Source: Polyangiaceae bacterium (GTDB lineage: Bacteria; Myxococcota_A; Polyangia; Polyangiales; Polyangiaceae). From it: a DNA stretch of 58,420 nt. This document shows, in pieces, positions 34,270 through 42,923 of the stretch. The position numbers were made by a program, and so were the translations under genes. The DNA lies in NCBI GenBank assembly GCA_009780955.1, contig WQZB01000021.1, positions 1 to 58,420 of the forward strand, read 5' to 3'. The stretch's first letter is position 1. Every line of letters starts with the position of its first letter. Under the pieces are notes generated by a model. The model saw only the letters and a list, made by a program, of their open reading frames with translations, made no database searches and was not told the origin of the DNA.

Positions 34270-37200
34270 ATGGCAGCCGACGGAGCCTCGACGAACAAAT
34301 ACCACGCAGCCACGCTCTTGGGGATGGTCACCAGCGCAAAGTCGCGCCTTGGTGTGGCCGTCGTGGCGCTTGCATTCTACATGCTGTTCATTCTTCGAAC
34401 GAGCTTCAGCATCGGCGCTACGCGCTACTTCGTGCTCTTCGAAGACGCGATGATCTCGATGCGCTACGCGCGGCACCTGGCCGACGGCCATGGTCTGGTG
34501 TGGAACATCGGCGAGCCACCCATTGAAGGGTTTACGAATCTGCTTTGGGTGCTGTGGATGAGCGTGGCCCACAAGCTTGGCTTGTCGGAATCGAAAATTT
34601 CGCTCTTCATCATGCTCACGGGCGTAGCCATTCTTCTTGCGACAGGCTTTGTCGTCTCGAAAATCGCCCGCAAAATCACATCGGCTTCGTGGGTGCCCGT
34701 CGCGGTGCTTGCCGCAACCCTTTTCGACTACCCGCTCGTTTTCTGGACTTTGCGCGGGATGGAAGTCGGGGCGCTTGCACTTTTCGTCTACACGCTGCTG
34801 TGGCTCGTGCTCGAAAACGAAGACGAATTCAGTCTCCCGCGCTCGATCGCCATGGGGGTGCTTACCGCGGGCGCGGTTCTCATTCGCAGCGATTCGGCCG
34901 TGCCTATCGGGCTCATTTGCCTCTACGGTTTTCTCACATGCTCGCGCCGCTGGGTGTTCGCAGCATGCGTTGGCGCATTCGGGGGCGTGGCTGTGGGCGG
35001 GCAAACGCTCTTTCGCAGAGAGTATTTCCACGAAACGCTGCCAAACACCTACTATCTCAAGCTTTTCCAAATCAGCACACTGGCGCGCATCAAGCGCGGC
35101 GGGTTCGTCGCCCTCGAAGTGCTCACCATGCACCTCGCCGTACCGATCGCCGTCGTGCTCGCGAACATCACGAGCGTCCGAAAAGACTTTTACCAAAACA
35201 AATCTCTTCGCCGGCTTGTCCTGCTTGGCACGATTTTCGTGGCGCAAGTCGGCTACGCCACGTATGTCGGCGGCGACGCGTGGGAGTGGATGCTCTACGC
35301 AAACCGGTACTTGTGCATCGGCATGCCGGCGCTCATCGTGCTTGTGGCCGTGCTGCTGGCACGACTCATCGAGAATTCAACCAGCACCTCGCGCGACGCA
35401 TTCGCGAACAAATTCTCGCTCACCCTCATCGCAGCCGGCCTGCTTCTCGTTGCGCTGAACCTCTTCGCGAAGGTGTTCCCTGAGCAAGGCATCGCCGCGA
35501 CCATCGTGCTCAGCAAAAAAGCCATTGCCGTGGGTGCGCTCCTCACCGGCTCGGGTTTGCTCTTGCGGCTGCGCGACATGCGCCTTGGTATTGCCGAAGG
35601 CCTGGTTGCACTCCGTCGTCGCCTCGGCAGCCAGAAAACCATCACCGTGGCAGCGCTCGTTTTGATGGCCATCGTGTGGCTACCCGCGCAGCTTTTGCCT
35701 CTCGGGCAGTGGGCTGCGCAGAATGCTGCACAATACAAAGATGAAGCCAACTACACGCGCCTCGGTCTGCTCATTCGCGCGAGCACGCCCCCCGATCTGC
35801 GCATGGCCGTTGCCGCAGCAGGCGCGGCTCCGTACTTTGCCGAGCGCCCAACCGAAGATCTTTTGGGCAAAAACGATCGCCACATCGCCAAGAGTGCGCC
35901 GCGAGGCGTTTTCTCGCCCGGCCACGACAAGTGGGACTACGAATACAGCCTCGACGAGCGAGGCTCACAGCTCATCGTCGAAACCGTTGACATAAACGAG
36001 GGCGACGAGGCCATCATCGATCGCCTCGGTTTTCAGACACTCGACAACGGCATGCGTCTTCGCAACAGCGCGCCCGTCGCACGCAGAGACGTGCTTGGCC
36101 GCGAAATGGTCGACGGTAGTGTGCTGCTGGCATCCCTGTCGGAACTCGGAAAAACGCTGCCTGCTGGCCTTTCGGGTGCTGACATCGTCATGGTGCTTGT
36201 GTTCGGGCTCGTCATCGTCGCCGCCGTGCGAGGCATCACAAAGGACTCCGAGTCGTACGCCGCGCTGCCGCCCGACGTGCCCCCCGTTGGAACCGAAGAC
36301 CCGTCTGCAAAGGCTGCACTCGCCGGGGCGGATGCGCGCGCAATCCCCACGCTCGACGGCATGCGCGGCATCGCCGTATTGCTCGTCCTCGTGTTCCACT
36401 TTGCTTGGACATTCCCAGGCGAAGACCCCACAAAGGTGCGCACGTTCCTCGAGCAAGTCGCCATGCGCACCCACGACTTGCTCTGGTCAGGGTGGACGGG
36501 CGTTGATCTGTTCTTCGTTCTGTCGGGCTACCTCATTACGCGCGGCCTTGTTGCGCCATCGAAAAAACCGCTTGGCACGCGTTTGAAAATGTTTTGGATG
36601 CGCCGAGTTTTGCGCATTTTTCCGCTTTACTACGCCTTCATCATCGTTGGCACGATCGCCGGCCTTGCCGTGGGCTCGAGGTGGATTCCTGGGCCCGCGT
36701 ACTGGCTTTATATGCAGAACTACGCGCTCGTGTTCGACCTAGACATCCTGCGCTGGACCGCACACTTCTGGTCGCTTGCGATCGAAGAGCAGTTTTACTT
36801 CGTCTGGCCCATCGTCGCGCTCATGATATCTCGCCGGCGACTCATTCCGACCATCATGGTGCTCGTGCCCGGCGTCGTTTTGCTACGCGCCCTTCTCATT
36901 TTCAGGGGCATGCAAATCCCAGGTATTGGTTCGCTTTTCACCGATGACTACATCATCGCTAGATTTGTGTATCGTGCAACCTTTACGCGCGCTGACGGCT
37001 TGCTTCTTGGTGCGTTCACAGCCGTCACCCAGCGCGAGGTCAATCACCCCGTGTCAATCGCGTGGCGCCGCCTGCGCACGCCCATTTTCATCGTAGCCGC
37101 GCTTGGCTTGGTCGTCCTTTACGCGCTTGGCCATGGCTTGAGGGACGAAGACCGCCGCATGATGGGTGTTGGCTACTTCACCCTGGCGCTTTTCTTTGCC

Positions 37201-37503
37201 AGCTCGGTCTCGCTCTGCGCCGACGCAGTCATCAGCGAGCGAACACGAAAGGCGCTGTCGTGGACGCCATTGGTTTCATGCGGCAAGGTTAGCTACGGCA
37301 TGTACATCTTCCACTGGCCATTGGTCGTTTGGCTCGTGCCATGGCTCACGAGGATGCAAGCAGGAATGAGCATTCCGTTGCAAATGGCGCTCGACTTTTG
37401 CGTCATCGCGATCGGCTCGGTGATTGTGTACGCAGCAGCGAGCATTAGCTTCCGCTACTTCGAGTCGCCGTTCCTAAAGCTCAAAGGGCGGTTCCACGGC
37501 TAG
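34270..37503 (+). CDS. GT-C-like membrane glycosyltransferase fused to acyltransferase-3
   Basis: This 1077-residue protein joins two membrane enzymes. Residues 1 to about 450 carry about 10 spans and, in the first external loop, FEDAMISMRYARHLADGHGL and EGFTNLLWVLW. This is the acidic-loop pattern of lipid-sugar-using GT-C enzymes such as mycobacterial arabinofuranosyltransferases. A soluble stretch (about 490-630) and one span (about 637-656) follow. Residues about 690-1077 form a complete acyltransferase-3 domain: TLDGMRGIAVLLVLVFHFAW, FFVLSGYLITRG, RRVLRIFPLYYAF and WSLAIEEQFYFVWP. A single polypeptide could thus add a sugar and acylate it at the periplasmic face. The acyltransferase half is near-identical in layout to the protein at 28506. 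Confidence 0.8.
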   Translation: MAADGASTNKYHAATLLGMVTSAKSRLGVAVVALAFYMLFILRTSFSIGATRYFVLFEDAMISMRYARHLADGHGLVWNIGEPPIEGFTNLLWVLWMSVAHKLGLSESKISLFIMLTGVAILLATGFVVSKIARKITSASWVPVAVLAATLFDYPLVFWTLRGMEVGALALFVYTLLWLVLENEDEFSLPRSIAMGVLTAGAVLIRSDSAVPIGLICLYGFLTCSRRWVFAACVGAFGGVAVGGQTLFRREYFHETLPNTYYLKLFQISTLARIKRGGFVALEVLTMHLAVPIAVVLANITSVRKDFYQNKSLRRLVLLGTIFVAQVGYATYVGGDAWEWMLYANRYLCIGMPALIVLVAVLLARLIENSTSTSRDAFANKFSLTLIAAGLLLVALNLFAKVFPEQGIAATIVLSKKAIAVGALLTGSGLLLRLRDMRLGIAEGLVALRRRLGSQKTITVAALVLMAIVWLPAQLLPLGQWAAQNAAQYKDEANYTRLGLLIRASTPPDLRMAVAAAGAAPYFAERPTEDLLGKNDRHIAKSAPRGVFSPGHDKWDYEYSLDERGSQLIVETVDINEGDEAIIDRLGFQTLDNGMRLRNSAPVARRDVLGREMVDGSVLLASLSELGKTLPAGLSGADIVMVLVFGLVIVAAVRGITKDSESYAALPPDVPPVGTEDPSAKAALAGADARAIPTLDGMRGIAVLLVLVFHFAWTFPGEDPTKVRTFLEQVAMRTHDLLWSGWTGVDLFFVLSGYLITRGLVAPSKKPLGTRLKMFWMRRVLRIFPLYYAFIIVGTIAGLAVGSRWIPGPAYWLYMQNYALVFDLDILRWTAHFWSLAIEEQFYFVWPIVALMISRRRLIPTIMVLVPGVVLLRALLIFRGMQIPGIGSLFTDDYIIARFVYRATFTRADGLLLGAFTAVTQREVNHPVSIAWRRLRTPIFIVAALGLVVLYALGHGLRDEDRRMMGVGYFTLALFFASSVSLCADAVISERTRKALSWTPLVSCGKVSYGMYIFHWPLVVWLVPWLTRMQAGMSIPLQMALDFCVIAIGSVIVYAAASISFRYFESPFLKLKGRFHG

Positions 37504-37540
37504 CCCGTGGGGGCGAGATCTAAAGCCAAAGGATAAGAAC

Positions 37541-38821
37541 ATGTTGACTAGTCGTCGCGAGCGAAGCGTTCTTCTTCTCGGCGCGGACTACTACGGCACC
37601 CTTGCCGCCGCACGCTGCTACGGGAAAAATGGCGTTTCGGTGACCATGGCCGACGACAATCGGCGCGCACGAGGCCTTTGTTCGCGCTGGGTGTCGCAGA
37701 AGCTCACTCACCCATCGATGATGGATCCCGAAGGTCTGGTCGATTGGCTCGTGCGCTTCGGTCAGCATCATCCGGGCATGCTTCTGTACCCGCCGAACGA
37801 TCATCTTGCGTGGCTCTTCGCCGAAGAGCGCGAGCGCCTTGGCAAAGTGTTCACGATGTACTCGCCATCCAAGGATGTCATCATCACGCTGCTCGACAAG
37901 TCGCGTCTTCACCAAGCTTGCGCGAAGGTTGGCATTGACGTTCCAGAAACTCACGAGGTGGATCCAAACGAAGCAAGCGCACCCTTCCTCGACGAACTTC
38001 GGTGGCCGGTGCTCCTCAAGCCTCGCACGCAAATCTTCATGGAAGGCGGGGTCAAAGGCATCATCGTTCAAGACCGCGCATCGCTTGCCTCGGAACTTAC
38101 CCGCTACCGATCCACAGCGATGTTCAATCGTGTGCTGACCCGTCGTCATCCTGAAATCGCCGCACCCATGGTGCAAGAGTATTTGACTGCCGCAGAAACG
38201 AACATTTTCAGCATTTCGGGCTTCGTGTCGAAAGAAGGCGAGTTCGTTGCGCGCGCCGCCATGAAGGTGTTGCAGCGCCCGCGCAAAGTCGGCATTGGAT
38301 TGTGTTTCGAAGGCCGCGACATCGAGCAAGATCTCGAAAGCAAGCTTCGCGCGCTTTGCCAAAGTGTTGGCTATTTTGGCGCGTTCGAATCGGAGTTCAT
38401 CGTCCTTGGCGACAAGCGCTTGCTCATCGATTTCAATCCGCGTTTCTATAGCCAAATGGCGTTTGACATCGCGCGCGGCCTTCGCCTGCCCCTCCTTGTG
38501 GAGCACGCGGCGCGGGGCGACCGAGCAAGTCTCGAGGCCGAACTCGACCAGGCCCGCTCCTGGAAGCCAACGGGGCACGAAGTGTACTGCCACAAAACCA
38601 TGCTCGACTTGGTGCTCACATTGCAGGGGCTTTCCGGCGAGATGTCGCGCGCAGAAAGGAAGCAGTGGCAAAGATGGTATTCGGCCCACCGCACGGGCGT
38701 AACCGATGCCGTGCGCGATCCGGGTGATCGAAAGCCAGCCCTCGTCGATGCCGCGCAGTGGGCAGAGCACTTCGTGCGTCACCCGCGGAGTTTCATTCGC
38801 AACTTCGTGCTCAACAAGTAG
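37541..38821 (+). CDS. ATP-grasp family enzyme, substrate unknown
   Basis: The 426-residue protein has an N-terminal nucleotide-type fold (VLLLGADYYGTLAAARCYGK), then an ATP-grasp domain with RWPVLLKPRTQIF, MVQEYLTAAE and a metal-binding end in LLIDFNPRFYSQMAFDIARG. ATP-grasp enzymes join a carboxylate to an amine or thiol through an acyl-phosphate. The general look is that of carboxylate-amine ligases beside surface-glycan genes, which may add amino acids to sugars. The substrate cannot be read from sequence. It lies 37 bp after the fusion gene and 9 bp before the GT2 gene, so it belongs to their operon. Confidence 0.75.
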   Translation: MLTSRRERSVLLLGADYYGTLAAARCYGKNGVSVTMADDNRRARGLCSRWVSQKLTHPSMMDPEGLVDWLVRFGQHHPGMLLYPPNDHLAWLFAEERERLGKVFTMYSPSKDVIITLLDKSRLHQACAKVGIDVPETHEVDPNEASAPFLDELRWPVLLKPRTQIFMEGGVKGIIVQDRASLASELTRYRSTAMFNRVLTRRHPEIAAPMVQEYLTAAETNIFSISGFVSKEGEFVARAAMKVLQRPRKVGIGLCFEGRDIEQDLESKLRALCQSVGYFGAFESEFIVLGDKRLLIDFNPRFYSQMAFDIARGLRLPLLVEHAARGDRASLEAELDQARSWKPTGHEVYCHKTMLDLVLTLQGLSGEMSRAERKQWQRWYSAHRTGVTDAVRDPGDRKPALVDAAQWAEHFVRHPRSFIRNFVLNK

Positions 38822-38830
38822 GCAACAGCC

Positions 38831-40477
38831 ATGAATACGACGACAAAATCGTTCGAGCAACGCTTCGGCAGTGGCTTGTGGATCACGGTTATCATTGCAA
38901 CATACAATCGAACAGACTCGCTTCGACACTTGCTCGAAGAGTTCAATCACCAAACGCTCGACCCATCGCGTTTCGAAGTCATTGCGGTCGACGACGGCTC
39001 AAAAGAAGATGTGCGCTCCAAGCTCGCCGATATCAAAGTCCGTTACGCTCTTCGCATCGAGCGGCAGAACAACAGCGGTGCAGCCGTCGCGCGCCAGCAT
39101 GGCGTGTCGCTGGCGCGTGGCAAGATCATCGTCGTCATCGACGACGACATGCAGATCAAACCCGATTTTCTAGAGCAGCACTTGGGCAAACACGACGGCG
39201 GCGACACCGTGGTTCTCGGCCGCTTGCGCCCCGACGCGAACCTCGCACAAATGCCTATTTTCGAGCGTTTCTATGCGCGCCTGCTTGCCCGCGCCGGAGA
39301 CGCATTCGCCTCCGGTGAGCAGCCGGTGCGCGGCCACAACATCTACACGGGCAATGTCTCGTTCCCGCGCGATCTGTTCCTGCGCGTTGGCGGGTTCGAC
39401 GCGCAGTTTCGTGCCTTGGAAGACGAGGAGCTCGGCATCCGCTTCGAGAAAGCCGGCGCGCGTTTCGCCTACGCAAACGACGCCGAGGCTGTGCACGGCT
39501 CGGACTGGACGTCCATCAAGAAGTGGATGGACCGCGCCTACCGCGACGGCATCTACCAAACGAAGGTTGCGCAAAAGCACAAAGATTACCCTGAGAGCCA
39601 GCCGTGGAGACACTGGGCTCACATCAACCCGGTGTCACGCCCAATTCTCGCCTTTGGCATTGCCTCGCCGCGCTCGGCCGCGGTGCTCGCCAACGCGGCA
39701 ATCTACACGGTGGCGGCATTCGACAAGATTGGACTCGAGCCTGTCGCACTTGCGGGGACCACACTCGTATATGGCATTCAATTTTATCGCGGTGTGCGAC
39801 AAGAAACGGGCAGCGCACTCGATGTGGCGCGCGAATACCGCGAATTCAAGCGCGGCATGAGCATGCTCGGGCGTGGCGAGAGCCGTGGCGGCTCGGCCTT
39901 CCAGCGGCTCATCGCAGACATTCGCGAAGACAACCGAATGGTTCGCTACTACCAAGACAAGTACGACGACCGCGTTGCCGACGGCGCACTTGCCACGCAA
40001 CCGAGCTCAAAGGAAATCGCGAATGATGCAGTTCGCAAGGTTGGCTATCAAATCATGATTGCCTATCGCATCATGCGATATCTGCGCGACGCGGGACTTT
40101 TGCTTGGCGCGCAATTCATGTCGCGCATGATCCGGCATGCTTTCGCTTCCGACATTCATTGGGACGCCGAACTCGAACCGGGCATTGTGATTGTCCACGG
40201 CTTTGGTCTTGCCATCAGCTACGCGGCCAAGGTGCGCACCGGATCAATTCTTTTCCAGAACGTAACGCTCGGCTATGGGCTCGACCCCGAAACGAAAAAG
40301 CCTGGCGCACCCATCATCGAAAAGAATGTGCACGTTGGCGTTGGCGCAACTCTTTTCGGACCCATCACCATCGGCGAAGGCTCGAAAATCATGGCTGGCT
40401 GCGTGGTCAACCGCAGCGTGCCCGCGCGCTCAATCGTAGAAGCTTCCGTACCTCGCGTGGCTCAACGTCGTTCTTAG
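38831..40477 (+). CDS. GT2 glycosyltransferase fused to serine-acetyltransferase-like domain
   Basis: The first 240 of 548 residues form a GT-A family 2 transferase: ITVIIATYNRTDSLRHLLEE, VDDGS, the metal-binding IDDDMQ and FDAQFRALEDEELGIRFEKA. A helical middle (about 260-430) follows, containing VRKVGYQIMIAYRIMRYLRD, typical of the entry to serine-acetyltransferase-like proteins. Residues about 442-540 form a left-handed hexapeptide helix (GIVIVHGFGLAISYAAKVRT, then IIEKNVHVGVGATLFGPI). One protein may therefore transfer a sugar and acetylate it in the cytoplasm. Fusions of these two domains are not common. Its TAG stop overlaps the next GTG. Confidence 0.82.
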   Translation: MNTTTKSFEQRFGSGLWITVIIATYNRTDSLRHLLEEFNHQTLDPSRFEVIAVDDGSKEDVRSKLADIKVRYALRIERQNNSGAAVARQHGVSLARGKIIVVIDDDMQIKPDFLEQHLGKHDGGDTVVLGRLRPDANLAQMPIFERFYARLLARAGDAFASGEQPVRGHNIYTGNVSFPRDLFLRVGGFDAQFRALEDEELGIRFEKAGARFAYANDAEAVHGSDWTSIKKWMDRAYRDGIYQTKVAQKHKDYPESQPWRHWAHINPVSRPILAFGIASPRSAAVLANAAIYTVAAFDKIGLEPVALAGTTLVYGIQFYRGVRQETGSALDVAREYREFKRGMSMLGRGESRGGSAFQRLIADIREDNRMVRYYQDKYDDRVADGALATQPSSKEIANDAVRKVGYQIMIAYRIMRYLRDAGLLLGAQFMSRMIRHAFASDIHWDAELEPGIVIVHGFGLAISYAAKVRTGSILFQNVTLGYGLDPETKKPGAPIIEKNVHVGVGATLFGPITIGEGSKIMAGCVVNRSVPARSIVEASVPRVAQRRS

Positions 40478-40995
40478 TGGCTCTTCTTTCCCCTCTGGAC
40501 GCCAGCGCAGAAGAGGTGCGCGCGACACTCGCGCCCCTCCGCAACGACTTTTCAGTCGCGCTCTACACCGCCGAAAATGCATTCGCGATTGGCGCCGTCA
40601 TCCGCGTTGCGCACAGCTTCCTTGCCCGCGAAATCATTCTCGTTGGACGATCGCCTTATTATGAAAAAGCCTCCATGGGCATGGAGAAATTCGAGACCAT
40701 CGTGCGCGTTCCGGACGACGAAGCGCTGCTTGCACACATTGGGAATCGACCCCTCTTGGCAATCGAAAAGGACTACGCAACCACAAGCCTCTACGACATG
40801 ACGTTCCCGAAAGACGTCGTGCTTCTTTTCGGCAGCGAGCGCTTCGGTATCCCCAAGCACATCGTGCGCAAAGCAAACCTCGTTGTCGGAATCCCGATCT
40901 ACGGCGTGAACCACTCGCTGCCGCTTGCCGTTGCCTCGGGTATCGTGATGAGCGAATGGGCGCGGCGCCGCTACCGCAACGGCGCAACCGCATAG
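40477..40995 (+). CDS. SpoU/TrmH-family RNA 2'-O-methyltransferase
   Basis: The 172-residue protein starts at a GTG overlapping the previous stop (TAGTG). It shows SPOUT-fold motifs: ENAFAIGAVIRVAHSF (motif 1, with NxGAxxR-like spacing), VLLFGSERFGIP (motif 2) and NHSLPLAVASGIVMSEWARR (motif 3). Such enzymes 2'-O-methylate tRNA or rRNA using SAM. It is short and lacks an N-terminal RNA-binding extension. Co-transcription with polysaccharide genes is probably incidental. Confidence 0.82.
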   Translation: MALLSPLDASAEEVRATLAPLRNDFSVALYTAENAFAIGAVIRVAHSFLAREIILVGRSPYYEKASMGMEKFETIVRVPDDEALLAHIGNRPLLAIEKDYATTSLYDMTFPKDVVLLFGSERFGIPKHIVRKANLVVGIPIYGVNHSLPLAVASGIVMSEWARRRYRNGATA

Positions 40996-40998
40996 AAT

Positions 40999-41123
40999 GG
41001 ACCGCTTTCAAGTTGACGCGAGATCGAGGCGGCGGCGAGGAGCGGACCGGAACAGCCTGTTTCGGCTTTGAGGACCGCACCGCAGCCGCCAACGAAGAGA
41101 TCGCGGCAAATCGAAAGCGGTCC
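40999..41123. repeat. 125-bp inverted-repeat element, copy A
   Basis: The ends GGACCGCTTTC (40999-41009) and GAAAGCGGTCC (41113-41123) are perfect complements. Inside are a further GGCGGC/GCCGCC pair and a core CGGAACAGCCTGTTTCGGCT with a small AGCC/GGCT hairpin. The core recurs, with one change, in the element at 56052-56197, whose arms are unrelated in sequence. It fills the gap between two genes. Confidence 0.7.
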
Positions 41124-41154
41124 CGGAACGGTCAATGCACCGCACCGTGCCAAG

Positions 41155-42081
41155 ATGAAAACATCGCAAGAGGCCTCGTGGCAAAAGCTTCCGCTCGCGG
41201 CGTGGCGCGACACGCGAGACACACTGCACCTGTGGACGCAAATCGTCGGCAAAGTCCGCCTTGGCCTTTGCCCGTCAATGAACCACTGGTGGAACGTCCC
41301 GCTTTATGTCAGCGCGCGAGGGCTCACGACGGCTGCGATGCCGTGCGGGCATCGCACCGTGGAAATCCATTTCGACTTCCTGAGCCACAAACTCATCCTC
41401 GACACCTCCGAGGGAGAGAGCCGCGATATCGATTTATGCCCGCGCTCGGTCAAAGACTTCTACGAGCAAACGATGGCGGCTTTGCGGGCATTGAATATCG
41501 ATATTCGCATTCGTCCAATACCTGTCGAAATTGCCAATCCAATTCCGTTCGACCAAGACATCACCCACGCGTCGTACGACGCCGACTACGCGCAAAGGTT
41601 CTGGCTCACACTTGCCGCGGCCGATCGCGTCTTGCAGCAATATCGTAGCGGGTTCATGGGCAAATCGAGCCCAGTGCACTTCTTTTGGGGGAGCTTCGAT
41701 CTCGTGGTAACGCGTTTCTCGGGCCGGCGCGCGCCCCCACACGGTGAGGTGCCAAACACTCCGCTGTCGGTCGTTCGCGAAGCCTATTCGCACGAGCAAC
41801 AGAGCTGCGGGTTCTGGACAGGTGGCAATGGCTACGACGATGCCGCGTTCTTTGCTTATGCCTACCCGGAGCCACGTGGCTTCGCGGACGCCTCTGTGCC
41901 ATCGCCTGCATTCTACAACAAAACGATGGGCGAGTTCGTCATGCCCTACGAACAGGTACGCACGTCGAATAATCCGGATGCCCTGGTCCGCGCCTTTGCA
42001 GATGCCACCTACGACGCAGCAGCACGGCTTGCTCGCTGGAACCGCGCGGCTCTCGAGCGTGCTCCAGCTCCAGCAATCTAG
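41155..42081 (+). CDS. DUF5996 family protein
   Basis: The start is the ATG at 41155 (MKTSQEASWQKLPLAAWRDT), after the inverted-repeat element; the open frame extends further upstream only into that element. The 308-residue protein shows the DUF5996 pattern: TLHLWTQIVGKVRLGLCPSM near the start, VHFFWGSFDLVVTRFSGRRA in the middle and SHEQQSCGFWTGG later. The family is conserved and cytoplasmic but has no known function. The next gene is convergent. Confidence 0.85.
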   Translation: MKTSQEASWQKLPLAAWRDTRDTLHLWTQIVGKVRLGLCPSMNHWWNVPLYVSARGLTTAAMPCGHRTVEIHFDFLSHKLILDTSEGESRDIDLCPRSVKDFYEQTMAALRALNIDIRIRPIPVEIANPIPFDQDITHASYDADYAQRFWLTLAAADRVLQQYRSGFMGKSSPVHFFWGSFDLVVTRFSGRRAPPHGEVPNTPLSVVREAYSHEQQSCGFWTGGNGYDDAAFFAYAYPEPRGFADASVPSPAFYNKTMGEFVMPYEQVRTSNNPDALVRAFADATYDAAARLARWNRAALERAPAPAI

Positions 42082-42923
42082 ACCGCAGAGACTCGACCGC
42101 GCGCAGCTGCCAGCGGCGATGCGTGCGCGTCGTCCCAGAGCGAAATCACGGAGCGGGGAAACGTGTGCAGCGGCGCTCGGAGCTCGAGTTGGACGAGCCA
42201 CTGACGCACGGCAGCGAAGTCACGATTGTAAAATGCACATTCAGCGAGATAACCAAGAAGTTTGACTTCGGGGTAGCCCGCGGAAATGGCTCGCCGGAAA
42301 GCCGCTTCGGCAAGCTTCGACTCACGCAACTGCAGCCACATTCGCCCCTGAAAGGCCTCCGCTGGAGCAAAGCCAGGCAAAGCCTTGCACGCTATTTGAG
42401 CAAGCCCACACGACGTTGCCAGCGTGCTCGTGAGCGTGGCACCGTTGACAAGCCCAGCGTAGGCGAGCTCCCAATACGCTTCGGCAAGCCGCAAGTACAA
42501 ATGCGCCTGCATGGTCGGGCATTTCGTCTTTGCAAGCGCATCGGACAAAACGAATCGTTGCCTATCCATCTCGCGCTGAATATGGCAAAGCCCTGACTCG
42601 GCACATGCTCTGACCTCGCGTGCAGGATCGGTACTTGCCCACCTTAGCCAGTGCACCGCACGCCGAGCCGCAAGTCTGCGTGTTGCGACAACAGCAAGGC
42701 AGCGAACCGCAATCGTTTCGGTGAATCGAGCGCGCAGCGCAGAGATGATGCACGCCGCTGTGATGCCCTCTTCGTACCGGCACACTCGGCGACTGCGAGC
42801 AAAATCGATAGCCTGCTGCGTGTCGAGCGAATGCCAAGGCGATTTGCGAAGCGCACCAAGAAACCGCAAAATGGCACGCCTGAAGACGGCAAAAAGCGCG
42901 AAGAGCTCGCGCGGAGCAATCAT
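42078..42923 (-). CDS. pelE: PelE-like TPR/HEAT-type protein
   Basis: The 281-residue protein has a HEAT-like first half (ARSRRVCRYEEGITAACIIS, STDPAREVRACAESGL) and a TPR-like second half (LRLAEAYWELAYAGLVNG, EAAFRRAISAGYPEVKLLGY, FYNRDFAAVRQWLVQLEL). This matches PelE, the TPR partner of PelD in Pel exopolysaccharide synthesis. The canonical PelE membrane spans are not obvious here. It overlaps the PelD-like gene by four bases and follows it, as in pel operons. No pelA, B, C, F or G is next to it. Confidence 0.65.
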   Translation of the reverse strand: MIAPRELFALFAVFRRAILRFLGALRKSPWHSLDTQQAIDFARSRRVCRYEEGITAACIISALRARFTETIAVRCLAVVATRRLAARRAVHWLRWASTDPAREVRACAESGLCHIQREMDRQRFVLSDALAKTKCPTMQAHLYLRLAEAYWELAYAGLVNGATLTSTLATSCGLAQIACKALPGFAPAEAFQGRMWLQLRESKLAEAAFRRAISAGYPEVKLLGYLAECAFYNRDFAAVRQWLVQLELRAPLHTFPRSVISLWDDAHASPLAAARGRVSAV

